Made by a program: the position numbers and the translations under genes
Shown: one piece after another, positions 35,925-44,879 of the stretch
How the letters are laid out: the number at the start of each line of letters is the position of its first letter
Numbering within the stretch: position 1 is the first letter of the stretch
Assembly (NCBI RefSeq): GCF_000153725.1
Contig: NZ_DS022276.1
Coordinates: 1,397,386 to 1,461,385 of the forward strand
Source of the DNA: Salipiger bermudensis HTCC2601
Lineage (GTDB): Bacteria > Pseudomonadota > Alphaproteobacteria > Rhodobacterales > Rhodobacteraceae
Direction of reading: 5' to 3'
Length of the DNA: 64,000 bases
The notes under the pieces: model-generated
Told to the model about the DNA's origin: nothing
What the model saw: the letters and a program-made list of their open reading frames with translations, nothing else
Databases searched by the model: none

Positions 35925-38072
35925 ATGGCGGCGGTATCATCACATCGGGCAAAGCGCGTCGGCGCGCTGGCGACGGCGGGGGCGGCGTTCCTTCTGACCA
36001 GCTCCGCACAATCCGAGACGATCCCGAGCTACAACACCTATGGCTCCCCCGGCCTGATCGACATGCCGACCGCCGAGATGGCCCCTGACGCCACGATCGG
36101 CCTTACCTACGGCCGCATCGGTGACAGCAACCGGGCGGCATTCTCGTTTCAGATCACGCCGTGGCTGAGCGGGACCTTCCGCTACGCCGGGATCGAGAAC
36201 TTCGACGACCCCTCGAGTGTCGACGGCGTTTACTACGACCGCAGCTTCGACGTCCGCGTGCAGCTTCTGCGAGAGACCCGGCTTCGTCCCGCGGTCGCCA
36301 TCGGCCTGCAGGACTTCGTCGGCACCGGTCTCTATGGCGGTGAATATATCGTTGCCACCAAGGCCCTTGCGCCCGGGCTGAGGGTGACGGGCGGCCTTGG
36401 CTGGGGCCGGCTTGGCAGCTACAATTCCTTCACCACCATCGGCGAGCGCTCCGAGGTGATCCTGGGCGAAGGCGGTGTGCCGACCTACGATCGCTGGTTC
36501 CGCGGCGATGTCGGCGCCTTCGGCGGCATCAGCTGGTCTCCGAACGACAAACTCACCTTCGAGCTCGAGTATTCCTCTGACGCTTACACGCTCGAAAGCG
36601 CGCGCGGCGGGTTCGAGCACAAGTCTCCCTACAGCTTCGGGGCTCAGTACCGGTTCGACAACGACGCCCAGCTTGGGCTCTATTACGCCTACGGAGACAC
36701 GCTCGGCCTTCAGCTGACCTTCCCCACGAACCCGAAGACCTCCGGCATTCCGGGCGGGATCGAGGTGGCCGGCGTTCCGGTCAAGCGGCGCGCATCGGGC
36801 AGCGCCTCCGACTTGGGCTGGACCGCCGATCTCGAGGCCACCGAGCGCAGTATCGAACAGCGCATGACGACAAACCTCTCGCGCGAGAAGCTCGAGCTTG
36901 TGAATGTCGAGCTCCGGCCGCGCAGTGCGACGGTCTGGCTGCGCAATCCGACCTATGGCGCCCCCGCGCAGGCAATCGGCCGCACCGCACGGGTGATGTC
37001 ACGGACCCTGCCGGACTCGGTGGAGGAATTCATCATCGTCCCGACCGAGAATGGCATTCCCATGTCGGCGGTCACGATGAAACGCAGCGATCTCGAGGCG
37101 CTCGAGAATGACGCCGCGGTCGAGATGCTGGCACGGACCAGCATCACCGACGCCTACGGACGCGGCACGCCGGAGGATCTGGTCACCTTTCCCCGGTTCA
37201 ACTGGGTGGTGGCGCCCTACTTCGATTACTCGGGCTTCGACCCGGACATGCCCCTGCGCATCGATGTCGGCGCACGGGTGGCCGCGAGCTACGAAATCCG
37301 CCGCAACGTCGTGCTTTCCGGTGAATTGCGAAAGCGCGTGATCGGCAATCTCGACGAGATCAGCCGCGAATCCGAAAGCCTCCTGCCGCGCGTCCGCACC
37401 GACTATCGGCTCTACGCCGATGAAGGCGATCCCTTCATCAGGTACCTGACGCTGGAGCTCTACGGGCGCCCTGCCCCCGAGCTCTACAGCCGCGTTTCCG
37501 TTGGCTATCTCGAACGGATGTATGCCGGCGTGTCGGGCGAAGTCCTGTGGAAGCCGGCCGACAGCCGTCTCGCCTTCGGCGCCGAGCTCAACTACGTGCG
37601 GCGCCGGGCCTATGACGGGCTGTTCGGTCTGGAGGAAAACGTCACCGTCGATCCGGTTTCGGGCATCGAGCGCGAGATCCCGGATGTGAACGGTCACGTC
37701 TCGGGCTACTACGCCTTCGGCAACGGCTTTCACGGACAGGTCGATGTCGGCCGCTACCTGGCCGGCGATTACGGCGCCACCTTCACTCTGACGCGCGAGT
37801 TTGCAAACGGCTGGAGCGTCGGCGCCTTCGCCACCTTCACCGATGTCACCGAAGAAGAGTTCGGCGAAGGCTCGTTCGACAAGGGCATCATGCTGACGAT
37901 CCCGCTGAGCGCCGGCACCAGCCGCCCGTCCCGAACCCTGAGCCGTCAAACCATTCGCTCGCTTCAGCGCGACGGCGGCGCCCGCCTCGACGTCTCGTCG
38001 CGGCTCTACGATCAAGTCCGCACCTGGCATGAACCGGACGTGAGCAACACTTGGGGACGATTCTGGCGATGA
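35925..38072 (+). CDS. YjbH-domain outer-membrane polysaccharide protein
   Basis: The 715-residue product has a signal peptide (cut near SSAQSE, about residue 30). It then has the YjbH family start YNTYGSPGLIDMPTAEMAPDATIGLTYG, followed by many aromatic, Gly-rich amphipathic strands suggesting one or two beta-barrels. YjbH proteins are tied to exopolysaccharide export in YjbEFGH/Gfc systems. It overlaps the lipoprotein gene downstream by 4 nt (ATGA), matching the yjbF-yjbH pairing. The Shine-Dalgarno is weak. It is divergent from motB. Confidence 0.87.
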   Translation: MAAVSSHRAKRVGALATAGAAFLLTSSAQSETIPSYNTYGSPGLIDMPTAEMAPDATIGLTYGRIGDSNRAAFSFQITPWLSGTFRYAGIENFDDPSSVDGVYYDRSFDVRVQLLRETRLRPAVAIGLQDFVGTGLYGGEYIVATKALAPGLRVTGGLGWGRLGSYNSFTTIGERSEVILGEGGVPTYDRWFRGDVGAFGGISWSPNDKLTFELEYSSDAYTLESARGGFEHKSPYSFGAQYRFDNDAQLGLYYAYGDTLGLQLTFPTNPKTSGIPGGIEVAGVPVKRRASGSASDLGWTADLEATERSIEQRMTTNLSREKLELVNVELRPRSATVWLRNPTYGAPAQAIGRTARVMSRTLPDSVEEFIIVPTENGIPMSAVTMKRSDLEALENDAAVEMLARTSITDAYGRGTPEDLVTFPRFNWVVAPYFDYSGFDPDMPLRIDVGARVAASYEIRRNVVLSGELRKRVIGNLDEISRESESLLPRVRTDYRLYADEGDPFIRYLTLELYGRPAPELYSRVSVGYLERMYAGVSGEVLWKPADSRLAFGAELNYVRRRAYDGLFGLEENVTVDPVSGIEREIPDVNGHVSGYYAFGNGFHGQVDVGRYLAGDYGATFTLTREFANGWSVGAFATFTDVTEEEFGEGSFDKGIMLTIPLSAGTSRPSRTLSRQTIRSLQRDGGARLDVSSRLYDQVRTWHEPDVSNTWGRFWR

Positions 38073-38740
38073 ACCTGCGCACCACCCTTCCCCGCATCGG
38101 CCTGCTCGCACTGGCGTCGGTCCTGACCGGCTGCAGCAACGACCCCTATTTCGAGTTTCCGGTGCAATCGATCGTGCCGACCTCGCTGCGCCAGCAGGAG
38201 GCCAACGGCGAAATCACCCCTCAGGCGATCGTGCAGACGCTCTCGGCGACGGACCTTCCCGTCGCTTTCCTGGGGGTTCCCGACCGCGGATCGCAGGCGC
38301 TTCTGATCCGGATCGAACAGAACGGTCCCTACGAGACATTCGCCAACCCGGATCGCCAATCCGTCACCATGCGGCACGGCATGATCACCGGCACCCGCGG
38401 TCTGAGCGGCGACCTGATGTCGACGGAGGAAGAGGCGCTACTGGACCTGATAAGGGCGCGCCGCGCCGGCCAGGTCAGCTATATCCAGCGTTATCTCACC
38501 CCCGAGGATGTCACCGAGGTGGTCACCTATCGCTGCGGTGTCGAGCCCGACGCCACGGTTGATGTCTCGATCGGTCTCGTTCAGGACCGGGCGACCGAGA
38601 TGGTCGCGGCCTGCGAAAGCCCCGACGGCCCGCCCTTCGTTGATTACTACAAGGTGTCGGGCAGCGGAGAGATCCTCGCTTCGCGGCAATGGCTGGGCGA
38701 GAATCTCGGCTACGTCGCGATGCAGATGCTTCAGCGCTGA
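38069..38740 (+). CDS. YjbF/GfcB-like lipoprotein
   Basis: The 223-residue protein has a lipoprotein signal (LTGC, Cys22) and a beta-rich body. Resemblance to YjbF/GfcB lipoproteins is moderate: VPDRGSQALLIRIEQNGPYETFANPDRQSVTMRHGMITGTRGLSGDLMS is the recognisable stretch with a Met/His/Gly-rich centre. The frame is open upstream of the chosen ATG, but that ATG overlaps the YjbH stop by 4 nt, so the pair is coupled. Probable periplasmic or outer-membrane partner in polysaccharide export. Confidence 0.8.
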   Translation: MNLRTTLPRIGLLALASVLTGCSNDPYFEFPVQSIVPTSLRQQEANGEITPQAIVQTLSATDLPVAFLGVPDRGSQALLIRIEQNGPYETFANPDRQSVTMRHGMITGTRGLSGDLMSTEEEALLDLIRARRAGQVSYIQRYLTPEDVTEVVTYRCGVEPDATVDVSIGLVQDRATEMVAACESPDGPPFVDYYKVSGSGEILASRQWLGENLGYVAMQMLQR

Positions 38741-38750
38741 ACCGCTGCGC

Positions 38751-39362
38751 TCAGTGCAGCGGCAGGCGTCGGATGACCGTCGCCAGCATTAACCGCGCAT
38801 CAAAGCAGAGACTGCGCCGGCGGGCGTAGATCAGGTCGAGCCGGGCCTTGCGCGGTACGCAGCGCCGGCAATAGACCGCTTCGGTCTCTTCCTTGCTCCG
38901 GCACTCGGCCAGCAACCGCTCTTCGGTCCGGTGAAAGGCCAGCGTGGCAAGCCCGGTGACCCCCGGGCGCGATCTCAGCACGTCGGCGTAGAGCTCGGGA
39001 AACATCTCGGTGTAGCGGCGCAGCGGCGGTCGCGGGCCGACGAAGCTTATATCGCCGCGCAGGATGTTCCAGAGCTGCGGCAGTTCGTCCAGCCGGTAGC
39101 GCCGCAGAACCCGTCCGGTGGCCGTGATCCGGTTCGTCTTGTCGCCGCCCGACACGCCGCTGTCATGTCTGTCGCTTGTCATGGTGCGGAACTTCCAAAG
39201 CAGAAAGCCCTCGTCCGGGGTCTTCATGCGTTCGGAAAGGTAAAGGACCGGCGCACCATCACGCCAGAGGATGATCAGGGCGATGATCACGATCACCGGG
39301 GACAGGATCACGATCAACAGGACCGCAAGGCCGATGTCGACCGAACGCTTGGCAACACTCAA
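38751..39362 (-). CDS. Undecaprenyl-phosphate sugar phosphotransferase (WcaJ/PglC type)
   Basis: This enzyme should transfer a sugar-1-phosphate to undecaprenyl phosphate to start a polysaccharide repeat. The 203-residue product is the short monotopic form: KRSVDIGLAVLLIVILSPVIVIIALIIL (re-entrant hydrophobic segment), LWKFRTM, and the signature RRYRLDELPQLWNILRGDISFVGPRP. Start is uncertain. A TTG at 39362 has GGAG 8 nt upstream and is preferred; a GTG at 39371 is the alternative. The Cys/Arg-rich C-terminal tail (CRRCVPRK) is unusual. It converges on the YjbF-like gene. Confidence 0.9.
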   Translation of the reverse strand: MSVAKRSVDIGLAVLLIVILSPVIVIIALIILWRDGAPVLYLSERMKTPDEGFLLWKFRTMTSDRHDSGVSGGDKTNRITATGRVLRRYRLDELPQLWNILRGDISFVGPRPPLRRYTEMFPELYADVLRSRPGVTGLATLAFHRTEERLLAECRSKEETEAVYCRRCVPRKARLDLIYARRRSLCFDARLMLATVIRRLPLH

Positions 39363-39552
39363 AACACCCACTCCGTTGCTGACCGAAGGCCCTCGCGATC
39401 GGAAGGATTTTGCCTGTCGGCCGAGCGGAGCGCTGAAACTGTCACGATGGCCTGTCCGAAGAACGTTTTCGAGGATAGAAGATTGTCTAGCATCGGGCCG
39501 AAACGCTAAGAAGATCCGAGAGACGACCAAAGGTTTTCCGAGGGAGCCTGTA

Positions 39553-40671
39553 TTGCCGAGACCACACATCATTCTCGCCGTGCTGCTGGCACTGGTAGCC
39601 GCGGCCTGCTCGCAACTTCCGCGCGGCGCTGCCCTGCAGGCCGAGATCGTCAGCGAATACAACGTTGAAAACCCGACGTTTCAGGCGCTCCGCGTCACCC
39701 GTTCGAACCTTCCGATGATCGCCAGCTGGCCGCGCACGGGCTGGAAGAACGACTACCCCTGGCCAGGCACCTCGCAAGGCGCCAATTCCAGCGTGATCCA
39801 GACTGGCGACAAGCTCAACATCGTGATCTGGGACAGCCAGGAGAACTCGCTGCTGACCGGTGCCGCCGAGAAATCCGCCTCCTTGAACGGCGTCGAGGTC
39901 GGCCCGAACGGCGCGGTCTTCGTGCCGTATGTCGACGAGGTCTTCGTTCGCGGGCTGTCGCCGCAATCCGCCCGCGCCCGCATTCAGGAGAAGCTGATCC
40001 AGATCGCGCCCTCGGCGCAGGTTCAGCTGAGCCTGCAACAGGGGCGCAGCAACTCGGTCGAACTGGTCGGCGGGGTCAACAGCCCGGGCGCCTATCCGAT
40101 GCCGTCGCGCAACTACAAGATCCTCGGGCTGATCGCGGATGGCGGCGGGGTCAGCCCCAGCCTGAACAATCCCCGGGTCCGCCTGCTGCGCAGCGGCACC
40201 ACCTACGAGACCTCGATCGAGGACCTGCTCGAGAACGGCACCCGCAACACGCTGCTGATGCCAGGCGACACGGTCATCATCGAGGAAGACCGCAAGACCT
40301 TCTCGGCGATCGGCGCATCGGGAGTCGAAGCGCTGATCGATTTCCCCAAGGATGATCTCAGCGCCATCGAATCGGTGGCCCTTGTCGGCGGTCTCGCGGA
40401 TTCCCGCGCCGACCCGCAGGGCGTGCTGATCCTGCGCGAGTACGACGTGCACCAGCTGCGCTCCGATGGCAGCGCACCGAGCATGCAGCAGGTCGTCTTC
40501 GCCTTCGACCTGACCTCGGCCGACGGGCTCTTCGCGGCACGCAAGTTCCGGATCAATCCCGGCGACACCGTGCTCGCCACCGAAGCACCGCTGAGCCAGG
40601 CGCGGACCCTGTTCTCGCTGATCGGCACCGCCTTCGGCCTGACCCAGGACCTCAGCACACTCGGCGGCTGA
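39553..40671 (+). CDS. Wza-like polysaccharide export lipoprotein
   Basis: The 372-residue protein should form the outer-membrane export channel for capsule or exopolysaccharide. It has a lipoprotein-type signal ending VAAAC (Cys19). The polysaccharide-export domain is about 80-170 (IQTGDKLNIVIWDSQENSLL; GPNGAVFVPYVDEVFVRGLSP), followed by SLBB-type domains (VELVGGVNSPGAYPMPSRNYKILGLIADGGG). A TTG start at 39553 with AGGGAG upstream is chosen because no ATG fits. No tyrosine kinase (Wzc) or flippase gene is nearby, so the pathway must be completed elsewhere. Confidence 0.9.
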   Translation: MPRPHIILAVLLALVAAACSQLPRGAALQAEIVSEYNVENPTFQALRVTRSNLPMIASWPRTGWKNDYPWPGTSQGANSSVIQTGDKLNIVIWDSQENSLLTGAAEKSASLNGVEVGPNGAVFVPYVDEVFVRGLSPQSARARIQEKLIQIAPSAQVQLSLQQGRSNSVELVGGVNSPGAYPMPSRNYKILGLIADGGGVSPSLNNPRVRLLRSGTTYETSIEDLLENGTRNTLLMPGDTVIIEEDRKTFSAIGASGVEALIDFPKDDLSAIESVALVGGLADSRADPQGVLILREYDVHQLRSDGSAPSMQQVVFAFDLTSADGLFAARKFRINPGDTVLATEAPLSQARTLFSLIGTAFGLTQDLSTLGG

Positions 40672-40694
40672 CGCCTCGGCCCGCTGGAAATGTA

Positions 40695-40722
40695 AAAGGG
40701 CGCATCCGCGGATGCGCCCTTT
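40695..40722. terminator. Bidirectional terminator between wza-like and cytochrome genes
   Basis: A perfect palindrome: 40695-40707 pairs with 40710-40722, with flanking A- and T-runs (AAAGGGCGCATCC and its complement). It serves two convergent genes. Confidence 0.92.
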
Positions 40723-40782
40723 CTTCGTTGTGCTGCCAAGCGGCGGTCCTGACTCCAGCCGACGGCAAAGGTTTCGCGAAGT

Positions 40783-41211
40783 TTACATGTCGCCGCCGAG
40801 CGAGGCGAGATAGGCATAGACGTCAGCCGCGCCCTCGCGAAGCTTGAAGGTCATGCCCGAGCGCGCGCCGCTGTCGTCGAGATACTCGCGCAGGAAGCCG
40901 GTCGGATCCTGAACGTAGGCCTCGAACGAGGCCTCATCCCAGACCAGACCCTTCTCGCGGGCCTCTTCGATGGATTTCTTGTAGCGGAAATCCTCGACCG
41001 CGCCGGCCTCGCTGCCGATGATGCCGTAGAGGTTCGGTCCGGTGCGGCCGCCCCTGACGATGGTTTCGCCGGCATCGTCGACGATCATGTGGCATGAGCG
41101 GCAGCGCTTGCCGAACAGGTCTTCGCCGGCAGCCGCGTCGCCCGCCTCCTGAGCGACTGCGCTGCCTGCAAGAGTCACTGCGGCAATGGCCGTGGCTATC
41201 TTGAGTTTCAT
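40783..41211 (-). CDS. cycA: Cytochrome c2
   Basis: A soluble periplasmic electron carrier between the bc1 complex and terminal acceptors. The 142-residue precursor has a signal peptide (cut after about VAQ, residue 21), one CXXCH heme site (CRSCH, 37-41) and an axial Met in SGMTFKL (Met120). The body is close to Rhodobacter cytochrome c2 by eye: HMIVDDAGETIV, TGPNLYGIIG, YVQDPTGFLREYL. ATG 41211 has GGAGA upstream; an earlier in-frame ATG is rejected because it would precede the signal peptide. Confidence 0.9.
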   Translation of the reverse strand: MKLKIATAIAAVTLAGSAVAQEAGDAAAGEDLFGKRCRSCHMIVDDAGETIVRGGRTGPNLYGIIGSEAGAVEDFRYKKSIEEAREKGLVWDEASFEAYVQDPTGFLREYLDDSGARSGMTFKLREGAADVYAYLASLGGDM

Positions 41212-41349
41212 GGATTTTGTCTCCCGTGACGTATGTCCAGACAAAAACCTAGCGCAGGCTTGCAGAGCTCAACAATAGCCCGACCGGTCACATGCGACCA
41301 AATGGCAGTGCCAGCTTGACGCCATCGGCGCGGCGTTGGAAAGAAGCCC

Positions 41350-41871
41350 ATGACCAACGACATCCCCGCATGGGTCGACGGCACGCTGACGCCGATCGAC
41401 AAGCTCGAGGCACATCTCAGGGGCCTGCGGCACAAGGCCGTCTCGGTGTTCCTGCTGCGTGGCGACACGGTGCTGATCCAGCGCCGGGCGCTTGGAAAGT
41501 ATCACACGCCGGGTCTCTGGGCGAACACCTGCTGTACCCATCCGCACTGGGACGAAAGCCCGCTCGACTGCGCAACCCGCCGGCTGCGCGAAGAACTGGG
41601 GATCGAAGGCGTCACGCTCGCCCCGCGCGGGCAGGTCGAGTACCGCGCCGATGTCGGTGGTGGCATGATCGAACACGAGCTGGTCGATATCTTCGTTGGA
41701 TACGCCCCCAAGGGGCTCGAGGTCGCGCCGAACCCGGACGAGGTCATGGACACCGCATGGGTCCCGCTCGACGAGCTTCACCGGCAGACGCACGACGATG
41801 CCGCGCGCTTCACCCCATGGCTGCGGATCTATCTCGAAGAGCACTCCGAGCAGATCCTCGCGGATCTCTGA
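41350..41871 (+). CDS. idi: Isopentenyl-diphosphate delta-isomerase, type I
   Basis: Idi interconverts IPP and DMAPP for isoprenoid synthesis. The 173-residue Nudix-fold protein has NTCCTHP (59-65, active-site Cys) and the Nudix helix RRLREELGI (77-85). The catalytic acid lies in GMIEHE (Glu108) and metal-binding His residues are present. Type I is the animal/enterobacterial form; many alphaproteobacteria use type II or lack the enzyme because of the MEP pathway. The gene is divergent from cycA and ends 3 bp from the convergent Smr gene. Confidence 0.93.
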   Translation: MTNDIPAWVDGTLTPIDKLEAHLRGLRHKAVSVFLLRGDTVLIQRRALGKYHTPGLWANTCCTHPHWDESPLDCATRRLREELGIEGVTLAPRGQVEYRADVGGGMIEHELVDIFVGYAPKGLEVAPNPDEVMDTAWVPLDELHRQTHDDAARFTPWLRIYLEEHSEQILADL

Positions 41872-41874
41872 TCC

Positions 41875-42468
41875 TCAGCGGCGCTTGCGCAGGTAGACGT
41901 AATAGGCGCCCGAGCCGCCATGCCTGTTATGCGCCTCGGAGACCTGAAGCACCGCCTGCGCCGCCGCCGGCAGACGCAGCCATTGCGGCACCTGCGTCTT
42001 CAACACGCCGCGCCGGCGCGGCATCGGATCGTGCGGATCCTCGCGCATGCCCTTGCCGGTGATCACCAGCACCAGCCGCAGACCACGGGTCTGCGAGGTC
42101 AGGATGAAGCGGATCAGCTCGGGATGGGCCTGATCGATGGTCATGCCATGCAGGTCGATGCGGGCCTCGGGCACCAGCTTGCCACGCTTCATCCGCGTGA
42201 AGGCCTTGGAATCCATGCGCACAGGGTCGCGCGACAGCCGATCCGACGTGGTGCCGAGGAAATCGTGATGCTCGGGCGAAGGCTGAGACCGGCTGCCGAG
42301 ATCGAAGGCGGGCAGGGGGTCTCTGGGCGGCGGGGACTTGCGCGGCGGGAGCCTGCTCTCGGCCTCATCCGGATCCGGCAGCGGCTTCTGGCCCGGCAGG
42401 CGCTCGGCGGACCGTGCCACCTGCTGCCACAGCTCCAGTTCCTCCGGTCTTAGCCGACGCTTCCTCAT
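41875..42468 (-). CDS. Smr/MutS2-domain protein
   Basis: The 197-residue product has a basic, Pro-rich N-terminal half and a C-terminal Smr domain (about 105-197). The signature is IDLHGMTIDQAHPELIRFI and LVLVITGKGM. Smr domains cut or bind nucleic acid; the DLHG and GKG motifs are intact. The exact role in bacteria without MutS2 is uncertain. The start overlaps the mltA stop by 4 nt (ATGA). Confidence 0.88.
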   Translation of the reverse strand: MRKRRLRPEELELWQQVARSAERLPGQKPLPDPDEAESRLPPRKSPPPRDPLPAFDLGSRSQPSPEHHDFLGTTSDRLSRDPVRMDSKAFTRMKRGKLVPEARIDLHGMTIDQAHPELIRFILTSQTRGLRLVLVITGKGMREDPHDPMPRRRGVLKTQVPQWLRLPAAAQAVLQVSEAHNRHGGSGAYYVYLRKRR

Positions 42469-43508
42469 AGCACCGATTCCGGCAGCAGCGCGTAGGCGCG
42501 CTGGATCGGCAAGAGCACCACGAGGCGGCCCGGATCCATGATCTCGCCCGCCCGGCGGCCCGCCGCATCGCCGGTGCCGAAAAAGATGTCGGCCCGCTGC
42601 GCGCCCTTGATCGCCGAGCCGGTATCCTGCGCGATCATCAACCGGTGCAGCGGCTCGGCCCCGGCCTTTTCGATCCAGACCGGCGCACCCAGCGGGGTGT
42701 AGGCGGGATCGACCGCAATGCTGCGCATCGTGGTGATCGAGCGGTTCATCGCGCCCAGCGGTCCGCGCTCGGCGGGCACTTCGCTGACCTCGCGGAAGAA
42801 CACGTAGGACGGATTGTGAAAAAGCAGGTCCTCGCCATCGAACGGGTTGCTGCGCACCCAGTTCTTGATCACCTGCGCCGAGACCTGATGCGGATCGAAG
42901 GTCCCGCGGCGAATCAGTTCCTTGCCGATCGAGCGGTAGGGGTGGCCGTTGGCGCCGCCATAGCCGACCCGCAGATGCCGCCCGTCTGCCAGCCGGATAC
43001 GGCCCGAGCCCTGCACCTGCAGGAAGAACAGCTCGACCGGATCGTCGACCCAGGCGATTTCCAGCCCGCGATCCTGCATCACGTCGGTCGAGAGGATCTC
43101 GCGCCGGTCGAGCCAGGGCCGGGTCTCCGCCGCCTCGGGCGGCATGCGGTAGATCGGGTAGCGATAGCGCGGCGTCGGGGTCAGCGATCCGTCAAGCTCG
43201 GGCTCGAAATAGCCGGTGAACAGACCGTCCCTGCCATCCGAGATCTGCACCGGGCGAAAGAACAGCTCGAAGAAATCCTTCGCGTCCTCGGTCTCGCGCG
43301 CCACTGCGCAGAGGCTGCGCCAATCGGGTTCGTCGAGGTCGCCGCAGGTCTCCAGAAACACCGAAAGGGCGGCGGAGTGATCGTCCGCCGCCCAGCCGTC
43401 GAGATCCGAGAACTCGAGAATCCGGTATGTGGTGTCTGTGTCCGCCGCGCTCATGGTGCCTGCCAGTGCCATGCCGGCGAGGATCGCGGCACGGATCGCC
43501 TGTCGCAT
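42465..43508 (-). CDS. mltA: Membrane-bound lytic murein transglycosylase A
   Basis: MltA cleaves peptidoglycan glycan strands to 1,6-anhydro products. The 347-residue protein has a signal peptide (about 1-21) and no lipobox Cys. The MltA domain has GLFTGYFEPELDGS and VQGSGRIRLADGRHLRVGYGGANGHPYRSIGKEL. The C-terminal 3D domain carries IAQDTGSAIKGAQRADIFFGTGD, with the catalytic Asp in AQDTG. It is coupled with the Tim44-like gene (1-nt overlap) and the Smr gene (4-nt overlap). Confidence 0.92.
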   Translation of the reverse strand: MRQAIRAAILAGMALAGTMSAADTDTTYRILEFSDLDGWAADDHSAALSVFLETCGDLDEPDWRSLCAVARETEDAKDFFELFFRPVQISDGRDGLFTGYFEPELDGSLTPTPRYRYPIYRMPPEAAETRPWLDRREILSTDVMQDRGLEIAWVDDPVELFFLQVQGSGRIRLADGRHLRVGYGGANGHPYRSIGKELIRRGTFDPHQVSAQVIKNWVRSNPFDGEDLLFHNPSYVFFREVSEVPAERGPLGAMNRSITTMRSIAVDPAYTPLGAPVWIEKAGAEPLHRLMIAQDTGSAIKGAQRADIFFGTGDAAGRRAGEIMDPGRLVVLLPIQRAYALLPESVL

Positions 43509-44167
43509 TATTCGTCGGTCGCGACCAGCTGCCAGTTGGGATCGTCGCTGCCCATGCGGCGGGCATAGGTCCAGACATCCTTCTGGCGTTTCACCGCGGT
43601 CGGGCTGCCCTCGATCACCTCGCCGGCGGCGTTCTTCACCACCGAAGTCAGCTCGCCGACATATTTCACGGTAATCTCGGCCAGACGCTCGGTGTCGTCG
43701 AAGGTCGCATCCACCAGCGACAGCTCGCGCACGCCGACGAATTGCGCCTCGATGGTCAGGCCCTGCTGGGCGCGCTGCTCGATCACGTCGCTGAAGGTCT
43801 CGTAGATCTCGTCCGACAGGAACGGCTTGAGATCCTCGATCTCGCCATTGTCGAAGCCCATCAGGATCATCTCGTAGGCGCCGCGTGCGCCCGAGAGGAA
43901 CTCGCCCACACCAAAAGAGGGCTCGGCGCGTTTCATCTTGGCCAGCGCCTCGGCGGCGGGGCTGTTCTCGGGAACGTGATCGATGATATCGTGATCGGGA
44001 CCCCCTTCGATGACCTCGAAGTCGCGCGCGGTGTCATCGCGGCGGCTGGGCGAGGGGGATTCGGGCTTCTCGAAGCCGTCACGCGTTCCCAGAACGCTGC
44101 GCAACCGCAGGATCAGGAAGATCGCGATCCCGGCAAGGACCAGAAGCTGGACGATCGGCGTATTCAT
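43508..44167 (-). CDS. Tim44/TimA-like membrane protein
   Basis: The 219-residue product has one N-terminal membrane segment (about 5-22), a charged linker and a Tim44-like domain (about 85-215). The recognisable parts are FLSGARGAYEMILMGFDNGEIEDLKPFLSDEIYETFSDVI and VWTYARRM. Bacterial Tim44-like proteins sit at the inner membrane, and the function is poorly known. GAGGTG lies before the ATG. First gene of a coupled Tim44-MltA-Smr operon; divergent from fxsA and close to secB, suggesting a link to protein export. Confidence 0.85.
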   Translation of the reverse strand: MNTPIVQLLVLAGIAIFLILRLRSVLGTRDGFEKPESPSPSRRDDTARDFEVIEGGPDHDIIDHVPENSPAAEALAKMKRAEPSFGVGEFLSGARGAYEMILMGFDNGEIEDLKPFLSDEIYETFSDVIEQRAQQGLTIEAQFVGVRELSLVDATFDDTERLAEITVKYVGELTSVVKNAAGEVIEGSPTAVKRQKDVWTYARRMGSDDPNWQLVATDE

Positions 44168-44270
44168 CGGCACCTCATGCGCGCAAACGTGGAAGTTTTG
44201 TTGTTGCAATCCTATGTAGGGGCTGGGTCCCGGCAAGTCTACCGGCCCCCAACCGCAAGGGAGACCGCAT

Positions 44271-44822
44271 ATGTGGCTTTTTCTGGCATTTTTGCTCGTG
44301 CCGCTGATCGAAATCGGATTGTTCATCCAGGTCGGAGGGCTGATCGGCCTGTTTCCGACGCTGGCCATCGTCGTCATCACCGCGGTGATCGGCACCTGGC
44401 TGGTGCGCTCTCAGGGGCTGCGGGCAATGGGCGATCTTCAGGGCTCGTTCTCGCGGCTCGAGGATCCGACCACGCCTCTGGCCCACGGTGCGATGATCCT
44501 GCTCGCAGGTGCGCTGCTGCTGACGCCGGGCTTCTTCACCGACGCGGTGGGCTTCGCGCTGCTGACGCCGGCCTTCCGCAAGATGGTGCTGACCTACATC
44601 TCGCGCCGGGTGAGCGTGACCCGCTTCGAGATGGGCGGCCGTCCGGGCCCGCAACCCGGCCCGCGGCCCGGTCCCCAGCATGGCCCGCAGGCCGGCCCAC
44701 GACCAGATGCACGACAAAATCCCAAGCATTCTCCGCAAGGCGACGTCATTGACGGCGAATTTACGGAAGTCGGGCAAGACAAGAAGCCAAATCACCCCGG
44801 GTCTGGCTGGACGAAGCATTGA
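44271..44822 (+). CDS. fxsA: FxsA family inner-membrane protein
   Basis: FxsA is a small cytoplasmic-membrane protein known for affecting phage exclusion in E. coli. The 183-residue product has three or four hydrophobic segments in its first 105 residues (LFLAFLLVPLIEIGLFIQVGG; LFPTLAIVVITAVIGTWLV; ILLAGALLLTPGFFTDAVG). The C-terminal tail has Gly-Pro dipeptide repeats (GPQPGPRPGPQHGPQAGPRP). A GGGAGA Shine-Dalgarno precedes the ATG. It is followed by secB after 57 bp. Confidence 0.9.
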   Translation: MWLFLAFLLVPLIEIGLFIQVGGLIGLFPTLAIVVITAVIGTWLVRSQGLRAMGDLQGSFSRLEDPTTPLAHGAMILLAGALLLTPGFFTDAVGFALLTPAFRKMVLTYISRRVSVTRFEMGGRPGPQPGPRPGPQHGPQAGPRPDARQNPKHSPQGDVIDGEFTEVGQDKKPNHPGSGWTKH

Positions 44823-44879
44823 GGCACCGACACGGGGCTGCTATTGCATACCCAAACCTGCTTCGAGGAGTGAGACATC

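Noticed and set aside
44640-44710. Gly-Pro dipeptide repeat in the fxsA tail as a tandem repeat locus
   Set aside because: It is a low-complexity coding tail common in FxsA proteins, with imperfect short units and no sign of a separate element.
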